DNA of 64,000 nt from UBA5859 sp041940025 (GTDB taxonomy: Bacteria > Pseudomonadota > Gammaproteobacteria > UBA5859), in the NCBI GenBank assembly GCA_041940025.1, contig JBGTSY010000001.1, positions 458,954-522,953 on the forward strand, written 5' to 3'. Below the pieces are notes generated by a model. The model had not been told where the DNA came from and ran no database searches. It worked only from the letters and a program-made list of their open reading frames with translations. Shown piece after piece: positions 36,413-45,793 of this stretch (positions within the stretch are counted from its first letter, which is position 1; each line of letters begins with the position of its first letter). The position numbers and the translations under genes were made by a program.

Positions 36413-37222
36413 CTACCTTAGATCTGGGGGTGTTTTTTTCCATACTTTTTGATAAGTATTGACTGCCCGCGAGTGGACTTTCGCCCAAAACGTCTTGTCT
36501 TGCCTCAGTGTTTGCGACAATGATCGATCGCTATAGTGATGAATAAATCTGAGGATATCTCTATTAGTCAGCCCTATATCCATTGCAGAAAAATAGAGGC
36601 TACCGAGATCTTTAATTTTCCATCGTTTGGGCGTACGCCGCCTGATTTGCATTCTATGCAAATCGATCAAATATATGCATGCTAAACTGGTGTTTTTTAG
36701 ATCGCGCTGTCGCAGTAAAAAATGGCAGAGATAAAAGTCACGATGATTCAAACCGTTGTCATGCAAAGTTTTGGCGATTTGCGCTAAAGATTTAATGACG
36801 TGATATCTTGTCACCGGATCCGGTGGAGACTGTTGCCACTGTGAGGTCAAGTCCTCTAAGCTGATATTGGGCCCCAGATCTAGAGTCACCAAGAATGAGC
36901 GTTGGCGCGCAGGATTCATACCACGCTTACCGAATGCGACCGGCATTAATGTGGGTATGCCTAACGCCTTGAGTTTGTGTAATGCAAGCCACTCATTTGT
37001 CGCACCCAATATGGGTCGTTTCATTTGGCTTAAGTTTTTTATGATCTCTTGCCAGCCGATACCTTGATGACACTTGATATAGAAAGTTTGATTCGATCGT
37101 ACAAACCGGCGGGTTTCGCGATTATCAATGCGTTTGGCGATATCCCCTTCTATTTCCTGAAATGCCTCTACTGTGCGCAATCCTTGGAAATAATTAATAA
37201 AGTCTGATTCAATGCGAATCAT
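36413..37222 (-). CDS. waaP: LPS core heptose(I) kinase WaaP/RfaP
   Basis: Phosphorylates the first heptose of the inner core and is important for outer membrane stability. The 269-residue protein shows the family N-lobe (RFVRSNQTFYIKCHQGIGWQE), TLDLGPNISLEDL, and the catalytic loop LNHRDFYLCHFLLRQ at about 164, followed by YLIDLHRMQ at about 192. I chose the ATG at 37222, which overlaps the waaG stop by 14 bases; a TTG lies at 37240. Position after waaG matches Pseudomonas. Confidence 0.92.
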   Translation of the reverse strand: MIRIESDFINYFQGLRTVEAFQEIEGDIAKRIDNRETRRFVRSNQTFYIKCHQGIGWQEIIKNLSQMKRPILGATNEWLALHKLKALGIPTLMPVAFGKRGMNPARQRSFLVTLDLGPNISLEDLTSQWQQSPPDPVTRYHVIKSLAQIAKTLHDNGLNHRDFYLCHFLLRQRDLKNTSLACIYLIDLHRMQIRRRTPKRWKIKDLGSLYFSAMDIGLTNRDILRFIHHYSDRSLSQTLRQDKTFWAKVHSRAVNTYQKVWKKTPPDLR

Positions 37223-38339
37223 GTCTGTTCGCACTTTCAATGATGTCTGCGGCGTCGTGAATGAGACTAAAAAAGTTGTGTTGATTGGTGTAGTTTGGAC
37301 CCTTCTGTGCCCAGTGTTCCAATTGATTGCCAGTTAACCAGCAGTCTAATGCCTGCGATAAGTGATCTTGTTTAAATGGATGTGGGAGTACTTCCCCAGC
37401 GTTAGCCTCAGAGACATAGTGTGAGAATCCACAATTGGCCGTGGTGAGTACCGGCAGGCCACAAATCATCGCCTCAATGAGCGTGGTGCCTGTATTCTCT
37501 GTGCGTGCCGGGTGAATTAATGCAGTTGCACTATAATAATATAAGGCCACATTGTGTTGCGCACCGAGGAAATGAACCCTATCTGAAACGTGCAGTTTCT
37601 TTGCCAGTCGTTTCATCGGGCCCACAGTCCCTTCTCCTACCACCAGATAATGAACATTTAGCCGCTTTTCCTCTGGTAACGCCGCGATAGCTCGAATGAC
37701 TCGATCGACACCTTTGGTCTTGTACCCTGAGCCAATAGTCAACAACACCTTACTTTTTAAATCGATCCCTAATTGATTGCGTAGGCGGGCTATCTCATTT
37801 TTCGACGGGGCGGGTTCAAGTCTCTCCTTCTGTATGCCAGGTGACAGTAGATGAAATCGTTCATCTTCTGTTTGGTAGTGATGTTGAAATTTCGCTTTTT
37901 GGTCATGACTGATGAGTAAAATTTTCGTTGCCTCCCCCTTGCGAAATACGGCTTTCTCTAGATTTAAGTAACACCGATATCTGGGTAAATATTTTATCCA
38001 ATTTGGCCTCTCTTCAGCCAATTGAGACGCTAAACAGGGATCCCCCGCATAATAAATATCCAGTCCGGCCACTTTATTGAAGCCGATCGCCAGATCAAAA
38101 TTAGAATTTTCACTTGCTTCTATCCAGGTATCAGAGAAGCCTTTCATGCGGCCGTGATTGGTTGGCTTGTTAATGGAAAGTTGATGAATTGTACAGTTTG
38201 CAATGGCAGGACCCTGCCATTGCAAACAAAACACCTCAAGCTGGTGACCGCGTTTAATCAACTCCTCTGCAATACGCCTCATACTGCGCTGCATACCCCC
38301 ATACTGAAAATATTTGGCAACCACTAATGCAATGCGCAT
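37209..38339 (-). CDS. waaG: LPS core glucosyltransferase I (WaaG/RfaG)
   Basis: GT4 enzyme that adds the first hexose to heptose II of the core. The 376-residue protein starts MRIALVVAKYFQYGGMQRSM. It contains VFCLQWQGPA, DFNKVAGLDIYYAGDPC-like segment (about 92-105), VLLTIGSGYKTKGVDRVI at about 194, and HPARTENTGTTLIEAMICGLPVLTT near 277 with the EX7E donor motif. It follows waaC by five bases in waaF-waaC-waaG-waaP order. Confidence 0.94.
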   Translation of the reverse strand: MRIALVVAKYFQYGGMQRSMRRIAEELIKRGHQLEVFCLQWQGPAIANCTIHQLSINKPTNHGRMKGFSDTWIEASENSNFDLAIGFNKVAGLDIYYAGDPCLASQLAEERPNWIKYLPRYRCYLNLEKAVFRKGEATKILLISHDQKAKFQHHYQTEDERFHLLSPGIQKERLEPAPSKNEIARLRNQLGIDLKSKVLLTIGSGYKTKGVDRVIRAIAALPEEKRLNVHYLVVGEGTVGPMKRLAKKLHVSDRVHFLGAQHNVALYYYSATALIHPARTENTGTTLIEAMICGLPVLTTANCGFSHYVSEANAGEVLPHPFKQDHLSQALDCWLTGNQLEHWAQKGPNYTNQHNFFSLIHDAADIIESANRHDSH

Positions 38340-38344
38340 GAGTA

Positions 38345-39364
38345 TTACTCAACTCCTAACTTGGCCAAACCCTGTAGAATTTCTGCAGGGGTGATCTGCT
38401 GGAAGCAGGGGGGTTGTACGCCCGTATCTGTCGGTTGATTGCAACGGCGACTTAAGCAGGGGGAGCAGGCGCGCTGACTTTGCAGATGCAATTGATTGTT
38501 TGCCAATGTGCCAGTGCGCGTTGCATCGGTTGCGCCATAAACTGAAACCGTTGGGACTGCAAAAGCCGCTGCCACATGAGCCAAACCCGTATCTACGGCA
38601 ACCACTGCTTTGGCGGATGCCAGGTGCGCTGCGATTTCGCTGAGTCCCATTGCCGGGAGAATCTGAATGCGCTGAAGTGAGTCGCCGATGAATTCCGCTC
38701 TCTGACGCTCCTCCTGGTTGCCCCAAGGCAGAGTCACTGGCTGGCCAGCCTCATGCAATCTTTCGGCTAACTCACGCCAATATTCCAAGGGCCACATCTT
38801 AGTACTCCAGGTAGTACCATGTAAAAACACCACTGGTTTAACTTCATTCGGAAGTTTGATGGTGCGTTTTTGCAGGCCGTAATCGGGATAGCTATGGGGC
38901 AGTGGGTAAGATAATGCATGTGCAAATAGCTGTCGGTTTTTCTGTACCGCGTGCTCGGTTTTATTTACCGCAATCTTTTGCTGATATGCCCAACTGGCTA
39001 CCCCTTCTCGTGCGCTATGCCACGTGTATCCGACACGATGCCCTCGCGCAGCGCGGGTCACGAGGGCGCTCTTAATTAATCCCTGAGCATCCAGAACCAT
39101 GTCATACTGTTTCGCTTTCAACTCTTCGAGAAAGCCCTGAATTTCTCCATTTCTGTAGCTCGCCAGTGGATTGTGTCGCCAACGCCTGATGGAGATCGGG
39201 ATGACGGCATTCACCTTGGGATGCCAGTGGGGTACGGCATGAAATCCTTCTTCAACTACCCAATCTAATTCGAGATCCTGAAGCGCAGTAGCGGCGTCTG
39301 TGATTGCCGGGAAGGTGTGAATTAAATCTCCAAGCGATGAAGTTTTGACTAATAGGATTTTCAC
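38345..39364 (-). CDS. waaC: LPS heptosyltransferase I
   Basis: Transfers the first L-glycero-D-manno-heptose onto Kdo in the cytoplasm. It is a GT9 protein of 339 residues. The N-terminus MKILLVKTSSLGDLIHTFPAITD, with the acceptor Asp in SLGD, and the conserved KSALVTRAARGHRVGY and AVVAVDTGLAHVAAAFAVPTVSVYG segments identify it. It lies between waaF and waaG with 5-6 base spacers. It uses the ADP-heptose made by the gmhA-hldD set 10 kb away. Confidence 0.95.
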   Translation of the reverse strand: MKILLVKTSSLGDLIHTFPAITDAATALQDLELDWVVEEGFHAVPHWHPKVNAVIPISIRRWRHNPLASYRNGEIQGFLEELKAKQYDMVLDAQGLIKSALVTRAARGHRVGYTWHSAREGVASWAYQQKIAVNKTEHAVQKNRQLFAHALSYPLPHSYPDYGLQKRTIKLPNEVKPVVFLHGTTWSTKMWPLEYWRELAERLHEAGQPVTLPWGNQEERQRAEFIGDSLQRIQILPAMGLSEIAAHLASAKAVVAVDTGLAHVAAAFAVPTVSVYGATDATRTGTLANNQLHLQSQRACSPCLSRRCNQPTDTGVQPPCFQQITPAEILQGLAKLGVE

Positions 39365-39370
39365 GGGAGA

Positions 39371-40396
39371 CTAGGCATCCGTCTGTATCAATGCATGTAG
39401 ATGTTGCCAGACACGATCCACAGATAGATCTGTCATACATCGATGATGCCCCAGTGGACATTGACGCTCGAAACAAGGGGCGCATTCGATTGGATTTTTC
39501 ACAATTGTTGACTGCTCGCCCAAGGGCGGGGTGAAATCAGCGGAAGTGGAGCCGTACACTGCCACCAATGGGCGTGCCAATGAGGCGGCTACATGCATTA
39601 GGCCAGAGTCATTGGTGAGTACCAACTGAGCCAGCGCCAACAGATCTATGGCTTCTGAGAGCGACGTGTGACCCGTGAGATCGATATAGTGCTCTAGCAA
39701 TTCAGAGGGCAGATGGCTTTGGATGTCGTGTGCATCTGTCGCATCGTTGTGAGATCCAAATACCCAAACCTGACATCCCTCTGAAATCAGTTTTTCGGTC
39801 ACGCTTGCATAATAGGACGCCGGCCATTTTTTAGACGGGCCGAATTCGGCGCCGGGACAGAGCGCGGCAATGGGTTTGGTGGTGTTTAATCCCAACTTTT
39901 GCAGGACCTGCTGCTGAGACTCTTGCTCGATTTGCAATTTTGGTTGCGGACAATCTGTGGGGATCCGATCCGCCTCATCGCCCAGCGCAACAAATCTTTG
40001 AATCATCAATGGGTATTTTTGCTTATCTAAAATACGTACATCATTCAGCAGGCCATAGCGGAACTCGCCTCGCCAACCGGTTCGACGAGGAACCTTAGCA
40101 AACCAGGGAATCAGTGCGGATTTTAGGGAATTAGGCAGCACAATCGCCCAGTCGAAAGCTTTTTTCGCCAATTTCTGCGCGATGCGATGGCGCTCACCTA
40201 GGGCAAGCTCTCCGTGGCCAACGGGCATGGAATAAATGTCGTCCACTTCGGCCATGCGCTTCAGCAGCGGGCGGCTCCAATCCATGGCCAATACACTAAT
40301 AGAGCACTCATATTGGCGTTTCAAATGAATGAATAAGCTCTGTGCCATTACCATGTCGCCTACCCATGAGGGGCCGATTATCAAGATGTTAGTCAA
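39371..40396 (-). CDS. waaF: LPS heptosyltransferase II
   Basis: Adds the second heptose of the inner core. It is a GT9 enzyme of 341 residues beginning MTNILIIGPSWVGDMVMAQSLF (acceptor Asp in GD). Other marks are NSLKSALIPWFAKVPRRTGWRGEFRYG at about 90-117 and LVLTNDSGLMHVAASLARPLVAVYGS near 258. First gene of the leftward core operon; the 264-base spacer to the divergent cytochrome c5 gene should contain its promoter. Confidence 0.95.
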   Translation of the reverse strand: MTNILIIGPSWVGDMVMAQSLFIHLKRQYECSISVLAMDWSRPLLKRMAEVDDIYSMPVGHGELALGERHRIAQKLAKKAFDWAIVLPNSLKSALIPWFAKVPRRTGWRGEFRYGLLNDVRILDKQKYPLMIQRFVALGDEADRIPTDCPQPKLQIEQESQQQVLQKLGLNTTKPIAALCPGAEFGPSKKWPASYYASVTEKLISEGCQVWVFGSHNDATDAHDIQSHLPSELLEHYIDLTGHTSLSEAIDLLALAQLVLTNDSGLMHVAASLARPLVAVYGSTSADFTPPLGEQSTIVKNPIECAPCFERQCPLGHHRCMTDLSVDRVWQHLHALIQTDA

Positions 40397-40660
40397 CGGG
40401 TGTCGCCTGTATGTTGGAAGGGGTATGCATCAATATGAGAATTCCTTGCTTTGATTCCGAAGCGGGAAGAAACCTCAGCTCCTTTAGGTTACTTACTTAT
40501 ATTTCAATCAACTGCGACCATTATAACGCCGATTTTACGGCACGGGTGTGGATACTGGCGTTAGATTTTTCTTTCCGTTCAGTCTGGCTTATACTTGGCG
40601 CCCAATATGAAACCCCTAGGGCTCAGGGGGAAATTTCCAGCTTAATTTGGAGAGTATAGT

Positions 40661-41119
40661 TTGGAAGACAAGACATTTATGGCTACTTTTCAGGCCATCA
40701 TATTTTTTCTTATCGTATTGACGGTGATTTTGATCGGATTTACTTTTGCCATCGGCAAAGTCATTTCCCGTCAAGAGGTGGATCCGCTAGCTGAGGAAGC
40801 GGCCATAGTGAAACATATTTCACCTGTGGGTCAGGTGGCGATCTCCGGTGGTGATGCAGCCAGCGGCCCGCGTAGTGGAAAACAACTGGCGGAAACCGTC
40901 TGTCAAACTTGTCATGGTTCAGGCGTGATGGGTGCACCGAAATTGGGTGTTCAGGCGGATTGGGAGGCGCGATTAGCACGAGGCGTGGATACTATATTAG
41001 ATAACGCAATCAATGGTATTGCAGCTATGCCGCCACGTGGAGGGGATGCCACACTCTCGGATGAAGAGCTAAAAGCGGCGGTTGATTATATGTTGCAATC
41101 GGTAGGTGCAAGTTTGTAG
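40661..41119 (+). CDS. membrane-anchored cytochrome c5 family protein
   Basis: A 152-residue monoheme cytochrome with an uncleaved-looking N-terminal helix (residues 8-28, FQAIIFFLIVLTVILIGF). Heme motif CQTCHG lies at about 85, and the Met ligand region is AAMPPRGGDATLSDEE near 125. The best start is TTG at 40661 because GGAGAG ends 6 bases upstream. ATG at 40679 has no comparable site. It is a second c5-type protein beside the soluble one at 2.2 kb and is followed by a strong terminator. Confidence 0.9.
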   Translation: MEDKTFMATFQAIIFFLIVLTVILIGFTFAIGKVISRQEVDPLAEEAAIVKHISPVGQVAISGGDAASGPRSGKQLAETVCQTCHGSGVMGAPKLGVQADWEARLARGVDTILDNAINGIAAMPPRGGDATLSDEELKAAVDYMLQSVGASL

Positions 41120-41143
41120 TCTGTTTAGATTGTCTAAACTCTC

Positions 41144-41171
41144 AAAGGGCGTCCATTGGCGCCCTTTTTTA
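41144..41171 (+). terminator. rho-independent terminator after cytochrome c5
   Basis: The stem AAAGGGCG / CGCCCTTT with an 8-base loop runs into six T. A small perfect hairpin (GTTTAGA / TCTAAAC, 41123-41139) precedes it. Confidence 0.85.
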
Positions 41172-41470
41172 TTCGAGACATTTTTTCTTTTGGTACACCA
41201 ATTGTCTTTCTCAGGCGCGCTTATTCCATTAAATATCTATAGAAATTAAGACATTAATATCAATCGCTTACAAAGATTCGCGCTTATTTATTACGTCAAT
41301 CAAGACCTGATGGATAGCTGAGGTGCAGCGGAGACGAATATTGAAAGTTGGGGATTCTATGCGACGGCTTTCGTTATGTCGATAGCCCCTGGAGGCACTG
41401 GATGTTCGAGAGATTTGACAGCATAGATCTGCTGGGTGGCCCATTTAACGGGGGCCAGAACGGACGGTAT
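41172..41470. other. spacer between convergent genes, no gene seen
   Basis: About 300 bases between the cytochrome c5 terminator and the GGDEF/EAL stop. A 6-bp hairpin (TGGCCC / GGGCCA, 41437-41457) lacks a T-tract, so it is not a clear terminator for the leftward gene. Nothing else stands out. Confidence 0.4.
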
Positions 41471-44239
41471 TTAGAATCGCCAGTTTAGCAAATCTTTCGC
41501 CGCCATTGGCTGCGCCATAAAAAACCCTTGTGCGGAATCGCATTTTAAATCGGCCAGTTGATCCCAACAACGTTGGTTCTCCACTCCTTCTGCGACTACA
41601 TCTAATCCGAGGTTATGGGCCAGCTCAATTGTGGAGCGCACAATTGCCGCATCGTCCGATTGATGGTGCATTTGTGATACAAAGGAACGATCTATTTTAA
41701 GTTCATCTACCGGTAGCTGTTTTAGGTTCACCAGAGAAAAGAATCCGGTACCAAAATCGTCAATGGATAGGCTGATGCCCATGTTATCCAGTGCACGAGC
41801 GACTCTCTTGGCGCGTGCGGGATCGGTGAGCAGAGAGCTTTCAGTAATTTCTAATTTTAGGTTCTCCGAGCCCACTTGGTGTTTTTTGAGTAATGCGCCT
41901 ATCTCTTTTGGTAACGAGGTGTCTTGAAGATTACGGGCGGAAAGATTGACAGATATTTTCATATCCAGCCCATCATCACGCCATTGCCGGCAATCTGCTA
42001 ATGCTTGATCCAAAACCCATGCGGTAAGAGGCAAAATGATTTCATTACGTTCAGCGGCGGGGATAAAGATATCTGGACCTACCAGGCCGCGGCTCGGATG
42101 TTGCCATCGAACTAAAGCCTCCACTCCACACATGGTGCCTGTGCTTAAATTAATTTTAGGTTGATAGTGCAGGACCAATTGCTCGTGCTTTAATGCATCT
42201 GCCAATTGAGAAATTAAAATAATTCTTTGCGGATTGTGGCTGTCTAACGCTGAATTATACACTGAGGCGACGCGACCAGTTTGCTTTGCATGAGTCATGG
42301 CCACGTCCGCGCAGCGCATCAACACTTCGGCCTCTGGTCCATGGTAAGGATAGAGTGCGATTCCGGTACTCACATCTATTTTCAAGTTTAAATCTTCAAC
42401 CTGGAATGGGTGACTAAGGGAAGAGCGTACTCTTAGTGCGGTTTCCAAAGATTGATTCGGGTTACTGATAGGGTCAATGATTAGCGCAAACTCGTCACTC
42501 CCTAAACGTGCTGTAAAGGTGTTGTCGCTCATTTCGCTTCCCAAACGGTCAGCTATTTTTTGCAGCAGAAGATCACCGTAGCGATGACCGAAAGCGTCGT
42601 TGATCTCTTTGAAGCCATCCACATCTAGCAGGATTAAACCGATGCCATGTCCTTCTCGGTCAGCCTGTTCGATTCGGTGATTGAGTTGGCTGAGTAACAG
42701 ATCCCGGTTGGGCAAACGAGTTAAGGCGTCATGGGTCGCCTGATATTCGATGGCGGCCACCTGCGCATAATGTTCGGTGAGATCTTCAATAAAAGCGATA
42801 TAAGCCGGGGGCGCTTCAATAGAAGAATATTCAATGTTCATCTCCACTGGAAAACCTGATCCGTTCGCGCGTTCTAGCCGCGTTTCAAGGGTGATGCGAT
42901 TACGGAGCCCTGTTTTAAGTGGGAGCAATAGTCGCCGAATTTCTACTTCATCAAACTCTGACAATAAATCTGTGATAGTTAAATGGTGAAATTCGGTTTC
43001 CGAATAGCCAAGATTTTTTCTAGCAGTTCTGTTGGTCAATCTAAATTTTAAGCTATATTCGTCAAAGATGAGGATTTGATTTTGCGAATTGTCCAATATT
43101 CTTGCTAATCGATTACCGGACAATTCTGACTGATTTAATTTTTCCGTCGTCGTTTTGAGTTCATTGATGTCGGTTAATGTGCCAATCAAGCCGACTGGTA
43201 AGCTATGCTCGTTGAGCTCAATCACAATATGGGCGAGCACCCATCGAATCTCCTCGGAGCTTGCTAAAAATCTGTATTCAGCGATAAATTCTTGCTCTGT
43301 TTGTAGCGCCTGTTTGAATTCCTCCACTATGCGGTCATAATCATCATCATGAATATGTTTTAGCCAACTATTACCGATGATTTGCGTCGCATCTTGCCCA
43401 GTGATATCAGAACACTTTTGATTGGCGTAATAGATTGTGCCATCTATGTAGGCTCTGAAAATGCCTACGGGCGCGGCGTTTAATAGATTGTGAAATCGAT
43501 CATCCTCTGCATTATTAGGCAGCACTATGTCTTGTTCTTCGATTAAAGAAATGATGTTACCTGCCATTCCTGAGATAGCATCGTCTGCGGTCAAACAGGG
43601 ATGAGCTTCTATTAGGATCCAACTGTAGCTACCTTTTACATTGCGAATTCGACAACGAAGACTAATTAATTCACTAGAATTCGACACCTGATTCAGGTGA
43701 TTTTTTATGATAACTTTGTCATCCGGGTGAATAATGTCAGACCAGGCAGGGGGCTGTGGTGACTGTAAGCAATTCCCTAACCGACTATGCCAGCGTTCAC
43801 TTAAGTAGGTGAGTTTTCCATTCTCATTTATTTCAATTAGGGAAAGCGGATCTAACACCAGCTTCAAATGGGAACCATTTTCGTCGGTTATTTGCGACAC
43901 TTCTATGTCATTCGCTGCGGTTGCTACGCTGCTAAAATGAAAAATGACGAACGACTTTTCACTGATTTTAGCGCTGCGTGCTTTAACAATGACGTTGAGA
44001 TGCGGATTTTTCAAAATTTGCACCGGTGTCGCATCGATTAAATCTAACGGTAGATCGGATGTTTGGTGGTTCAAGTTCGCATCCAAGTCGACCAAGCTAT
44101 AAAAATTTCTGCCAATTAATTGGGCTGGACTGGTTGAGAATAATTCTTCACATGCCCGAGTCGCTTGGACAATTTCGCCAGCATCGTTCACAGTAATGAG
44201 TTGTGCTGCATGGGTCGGCAGTGGGCTGGGGCTTACCAT
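41471..44239 (-). CDS. PAS-GGDEF-EAL cyclic-di-GMP signalling protein
   Basis: A 922-residue cytoplasmic protein, no membrane segments. Four PAS-like units come first (about 10-100, 125-240, 245-360, 375-490), then GGDEF (about 500-660) and EAL (about 670-920). The GGDEF site reads RLGSDEF, one residue off consensus, so cyclase activity is uncertain. The EAL domain keeps EALVRW, NLSARNL, EITESS, DDFGTG, KIDRSF and AEGVEN, which indicates active c-di-GMP phosphodiesterase. Sensing by the PAS units is likely; the ligand is unknown. It is divergent from the acyl-CoA dehydrogenase operon. Confidence 0.93.
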   Translation of the reverse strand: MVSPSPLPTHAAQLITVNDAGEIVQATRACEELFSTSPAQLIGRNFYSLVDLDANLNHQTSDLPLDLIDATPVQILKNPHLNVIVKARSAKISEKSFVIFHFSSVATAANDIEVSQITDENGSHLKLVLDPLSLIEINENGKLTYLSERWHSRLGNCLQSPQPPAWSDIIHPDDKVIIKNHLNQVSNSSELISLRCRIRNVKGSYSWILIEAHPCLTADDAISGMAGNIISLIEEQDIVLPNNAEDDRFHNLLNAAPVGIFRAYIDGTIYYANQKCSDITGQDATQIIGNSWLKHIHDDDYDRIVEEFKQALQTEQEFIAEYRFLASSEEIRWVLAHIVIELNEHSLPVGLIGTLTDINELKTTTEKLNQSELSGNRLARILDNSQNQILIFDEYSLKFRLTNRTARKNLGYSETEFHHLTITDLLSEFDEVEIRRLLLPLKTGLRNRITLETRLERANGSGFPVEMNIEYSSIEAPPAYIAFIEDLTEHYAQVAAIEYQATHDALTRLPNRDLLLSQLNHRIEQADREGHGIGLILLDVDGFKEINDAFGHRYGDLLLQKIADRLGSEMSDNTFTARLGSDEFALIIDPISNPNQSLETALRVRSSLSHPFQVEDLNLKIDVSTGIALYPYHGPEAEVLMRCADVAMTHAKQTGRVASVYNSALDSHNPQRIILISQLADALKHEQLVLHYQPKINLSTGTMCGVEALVRWQHPSRGLVGPDIFIPAAERNEIILPLTAWVLDQALADCRQWRDDGLDMKISVNLSARNLQDTSLPKEIGALLKKHQVGSENLKLEITESSLLTDPARAKRVARALDNMGISLSIDDFGTGFFSLVNLKQLPVDELKIDRSFVSQMHHQSDDAAIVRSTIELAHNLGLDVVAEGVENQRCWDQLADLKCDSAQGFFMAQPMAAKDLLNWRF

Positions 44240-44620
44240 AAGGGGTGACTTTTAACGAATTGGATAGGATTTTGCCTGAAGCAACGCATCGGAATCGGTC
44301 GCTTTGAATTCAGTTGAATTCAATTTTCCGAGAACGGGGCGAAAATTTTTATCCGAAACGATTAATCTTAGATTTTATTTTGACAATCTTTTATAAGATG
44401 CACAAGTTTAGTGAATAGATAATATTCAAAATCACAGCCTCATCCGGTCTCCTGGTCCGACCAGGAGAGAGCGTGCAGTTAACAACCGACAAGTAAGATA
44501 TCTGCTTTGCACGGCCAATTGGTGTTTTAACAATGATATCGATACCGTGAATTGAGTCGCGGATTAGTATTAAAATAGCGTGGTTCACAATAACTAATAG
44601 AAACGAATGGAGAAGATAAT
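44240..44620. other. divergent spacer with a 21-base palindrome
   Basis: About 380 bases between the c-di-GMP gene and the acyl-CoA dehydrogenase pair. AT-rich near the left gene. It contains the palindrome described separately at 44448-44468 and the ribosome binding site GGAGAAG before the TTG start at 44621. No gene is supported. Confidence 0.5.
44448..44468. promoter_or_regulatory. perfect 10+1+10 inverted repeat, candidate operator
   Basis: TCTCCTGGTC, one C, then GACCAGGAGA. The symmetry is perfect and the site lies about 150 bases upstream of the acyl-CoA dehydrogenase start. This suits a dimeric repressor, for example of the TetR or GntR type that often control fatty acid degradation genes. 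No regulator gene is adjacent. A stable hairpin in the leader RNA is the alternative. Confidence 0.45.
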
Positions 44621-45772
44621 TTGATTTCTTTTCAACCCACAGACGAAGAACAACAATTGTTAGAAACTGTGCGTCGATTTAGTGATGATGTCATCACTCC
44701 CGATGCACGAGAAGCGGATGTCAAAGGGGCAATCGAGCCCTCTATCTACAGTCAATACTACGATTTGGGGCTACATTTGCTTGGCATTCCTGAATCATTG
44801 GGCGGTATAGGAGGCTTCACTCTAACCTCCAAATTGCTCATGGAGGAGGTGCTGGCAACGGCTTCTGCGAGTCATGCGCTGGCGCTTGATAGCGCAGGGC
44901 TAGGTGCACAAACAATTGTTCGATTAGGCAGCGATGCACAGCAGCAGCGTTACCTGGAATCGATGGTTGAGAGACCAGATAGTGTATTTGCTTTTGCAGT
45001 GACTGAAGCTGATTTGGCTAGTCATACGGGATATTTTCAGACCCGGGTAGAGAAAAAAGGCTCAGGTTACCTGCTCAATGGCCAAAAATTGGCAGTCTTG
45101 AATGCTGATAGAGCTGAACATTTTATTGTGCTGGCACGGGCAGATGGGGGAGCTGGCTTTTCTGGTGTCAAGGCGCTAGTAGTCAAGAAAGATACTCCTG
45201 GAGTGCAAGTTGGTAGCAGACAGAAATTTATGGGATTAAATGCTGCGCCTGCTTTTGAGGTGACTTTCACCGATTGTGAAGTGCCCCAAGAGGACGAGCT
45301 TTGTGATGCGGAAAATGTTGCCCAAGAGATTGTGCAAATTTTAAATATTGGGCGCGCCATGAATGGTGCTCGAAACGTAGCTGTTGGTCAGGCGGCATTG
45401 GCTATGGCGATTGATTATGCTCAGGAGCGTGAAGCATTCGGTAAGAAAATATGCCAGCATCAAGGTTTAGCATTCTTTATTGTGGATAAAGAAGTGGCGT
45501 TGAATGCAGCTCAGGCGCTTAACTATAAAGCGATCAGCCGCATTGTTCAGGGGAAAGATGCCACCCAAGCCGCCTGTTTGGCAATCAATTATTCCAATCG
45601 TGCCGCGGTTCAGGCCACCATTGATTCGATCCAGGTATTTGGTGGCGCGGGATTCATGAAAGATCTGAATGTAGAGCGTTATATGCGGGACGCCCGTACC
45701 TTAGCCAATGTGTTAGGGAGTGAGGCAGAACATAACGAAGTCCTAGGTGAGTACCTCTACCCAGCAGCATAG
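44621..45772 (+). CDS. acyl-CoA dehydrogenase-like protein lacking the catalytic glutamate
   Basis: A 383-residue acyl-CoA dehydrogenase fold protein: N-terminal helical domain, middle strand domain (AFAVTEADLASHTG at about 127, where active enzymes usually have TEPxAGSD), and C-terminal helices (YAQEREAFGKKICQHQG, FGGAGFMKDLNVERYMRDAR). The position of the usual catalytic Glu (YEGT) reads VLGSE here, and the alternative position in helix G reads LNIGR, so both known bases seem absent. TTG start with GGAGAAG upstream. It is followed after 21 bases by an intact homologue. Confidence 0.88.
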   Translation: MISFQPTDEEQQLLETVRRFSDDVITPDAREADVKGAIEPSIYSQYYDLGLHLLGIPESLGGIGGFTLTSKLLMEEVLATASASHALALDSAGLGAQTIVRLGSDAQQQRYLESMVERPDSVFAFAVTEADLASHTGYFQTRVEKKGSGYLLNGQKLAVLNADRAEHFIVLARADGGAGFSGVKALVVKKDTPGVQVGSRQKFMGLNAAPAFEVTFTDCEVPQEDELCDAENVAQEIVQILNIGRAMNGARNVAVGQAALAMAIDYAQEREAFGKKICQHQGLAFFIVDKEVALNAAQALNYKAISRIVQGKDATQAACLAINYSNRAAVQATIDSIQVFGGAGFMKDLNVERYMRDARTLANVLGSEAEHNEVLGEYLYPAA

Positions 45773-45793
45773 AACCGGATTTGGAGCACAAAC

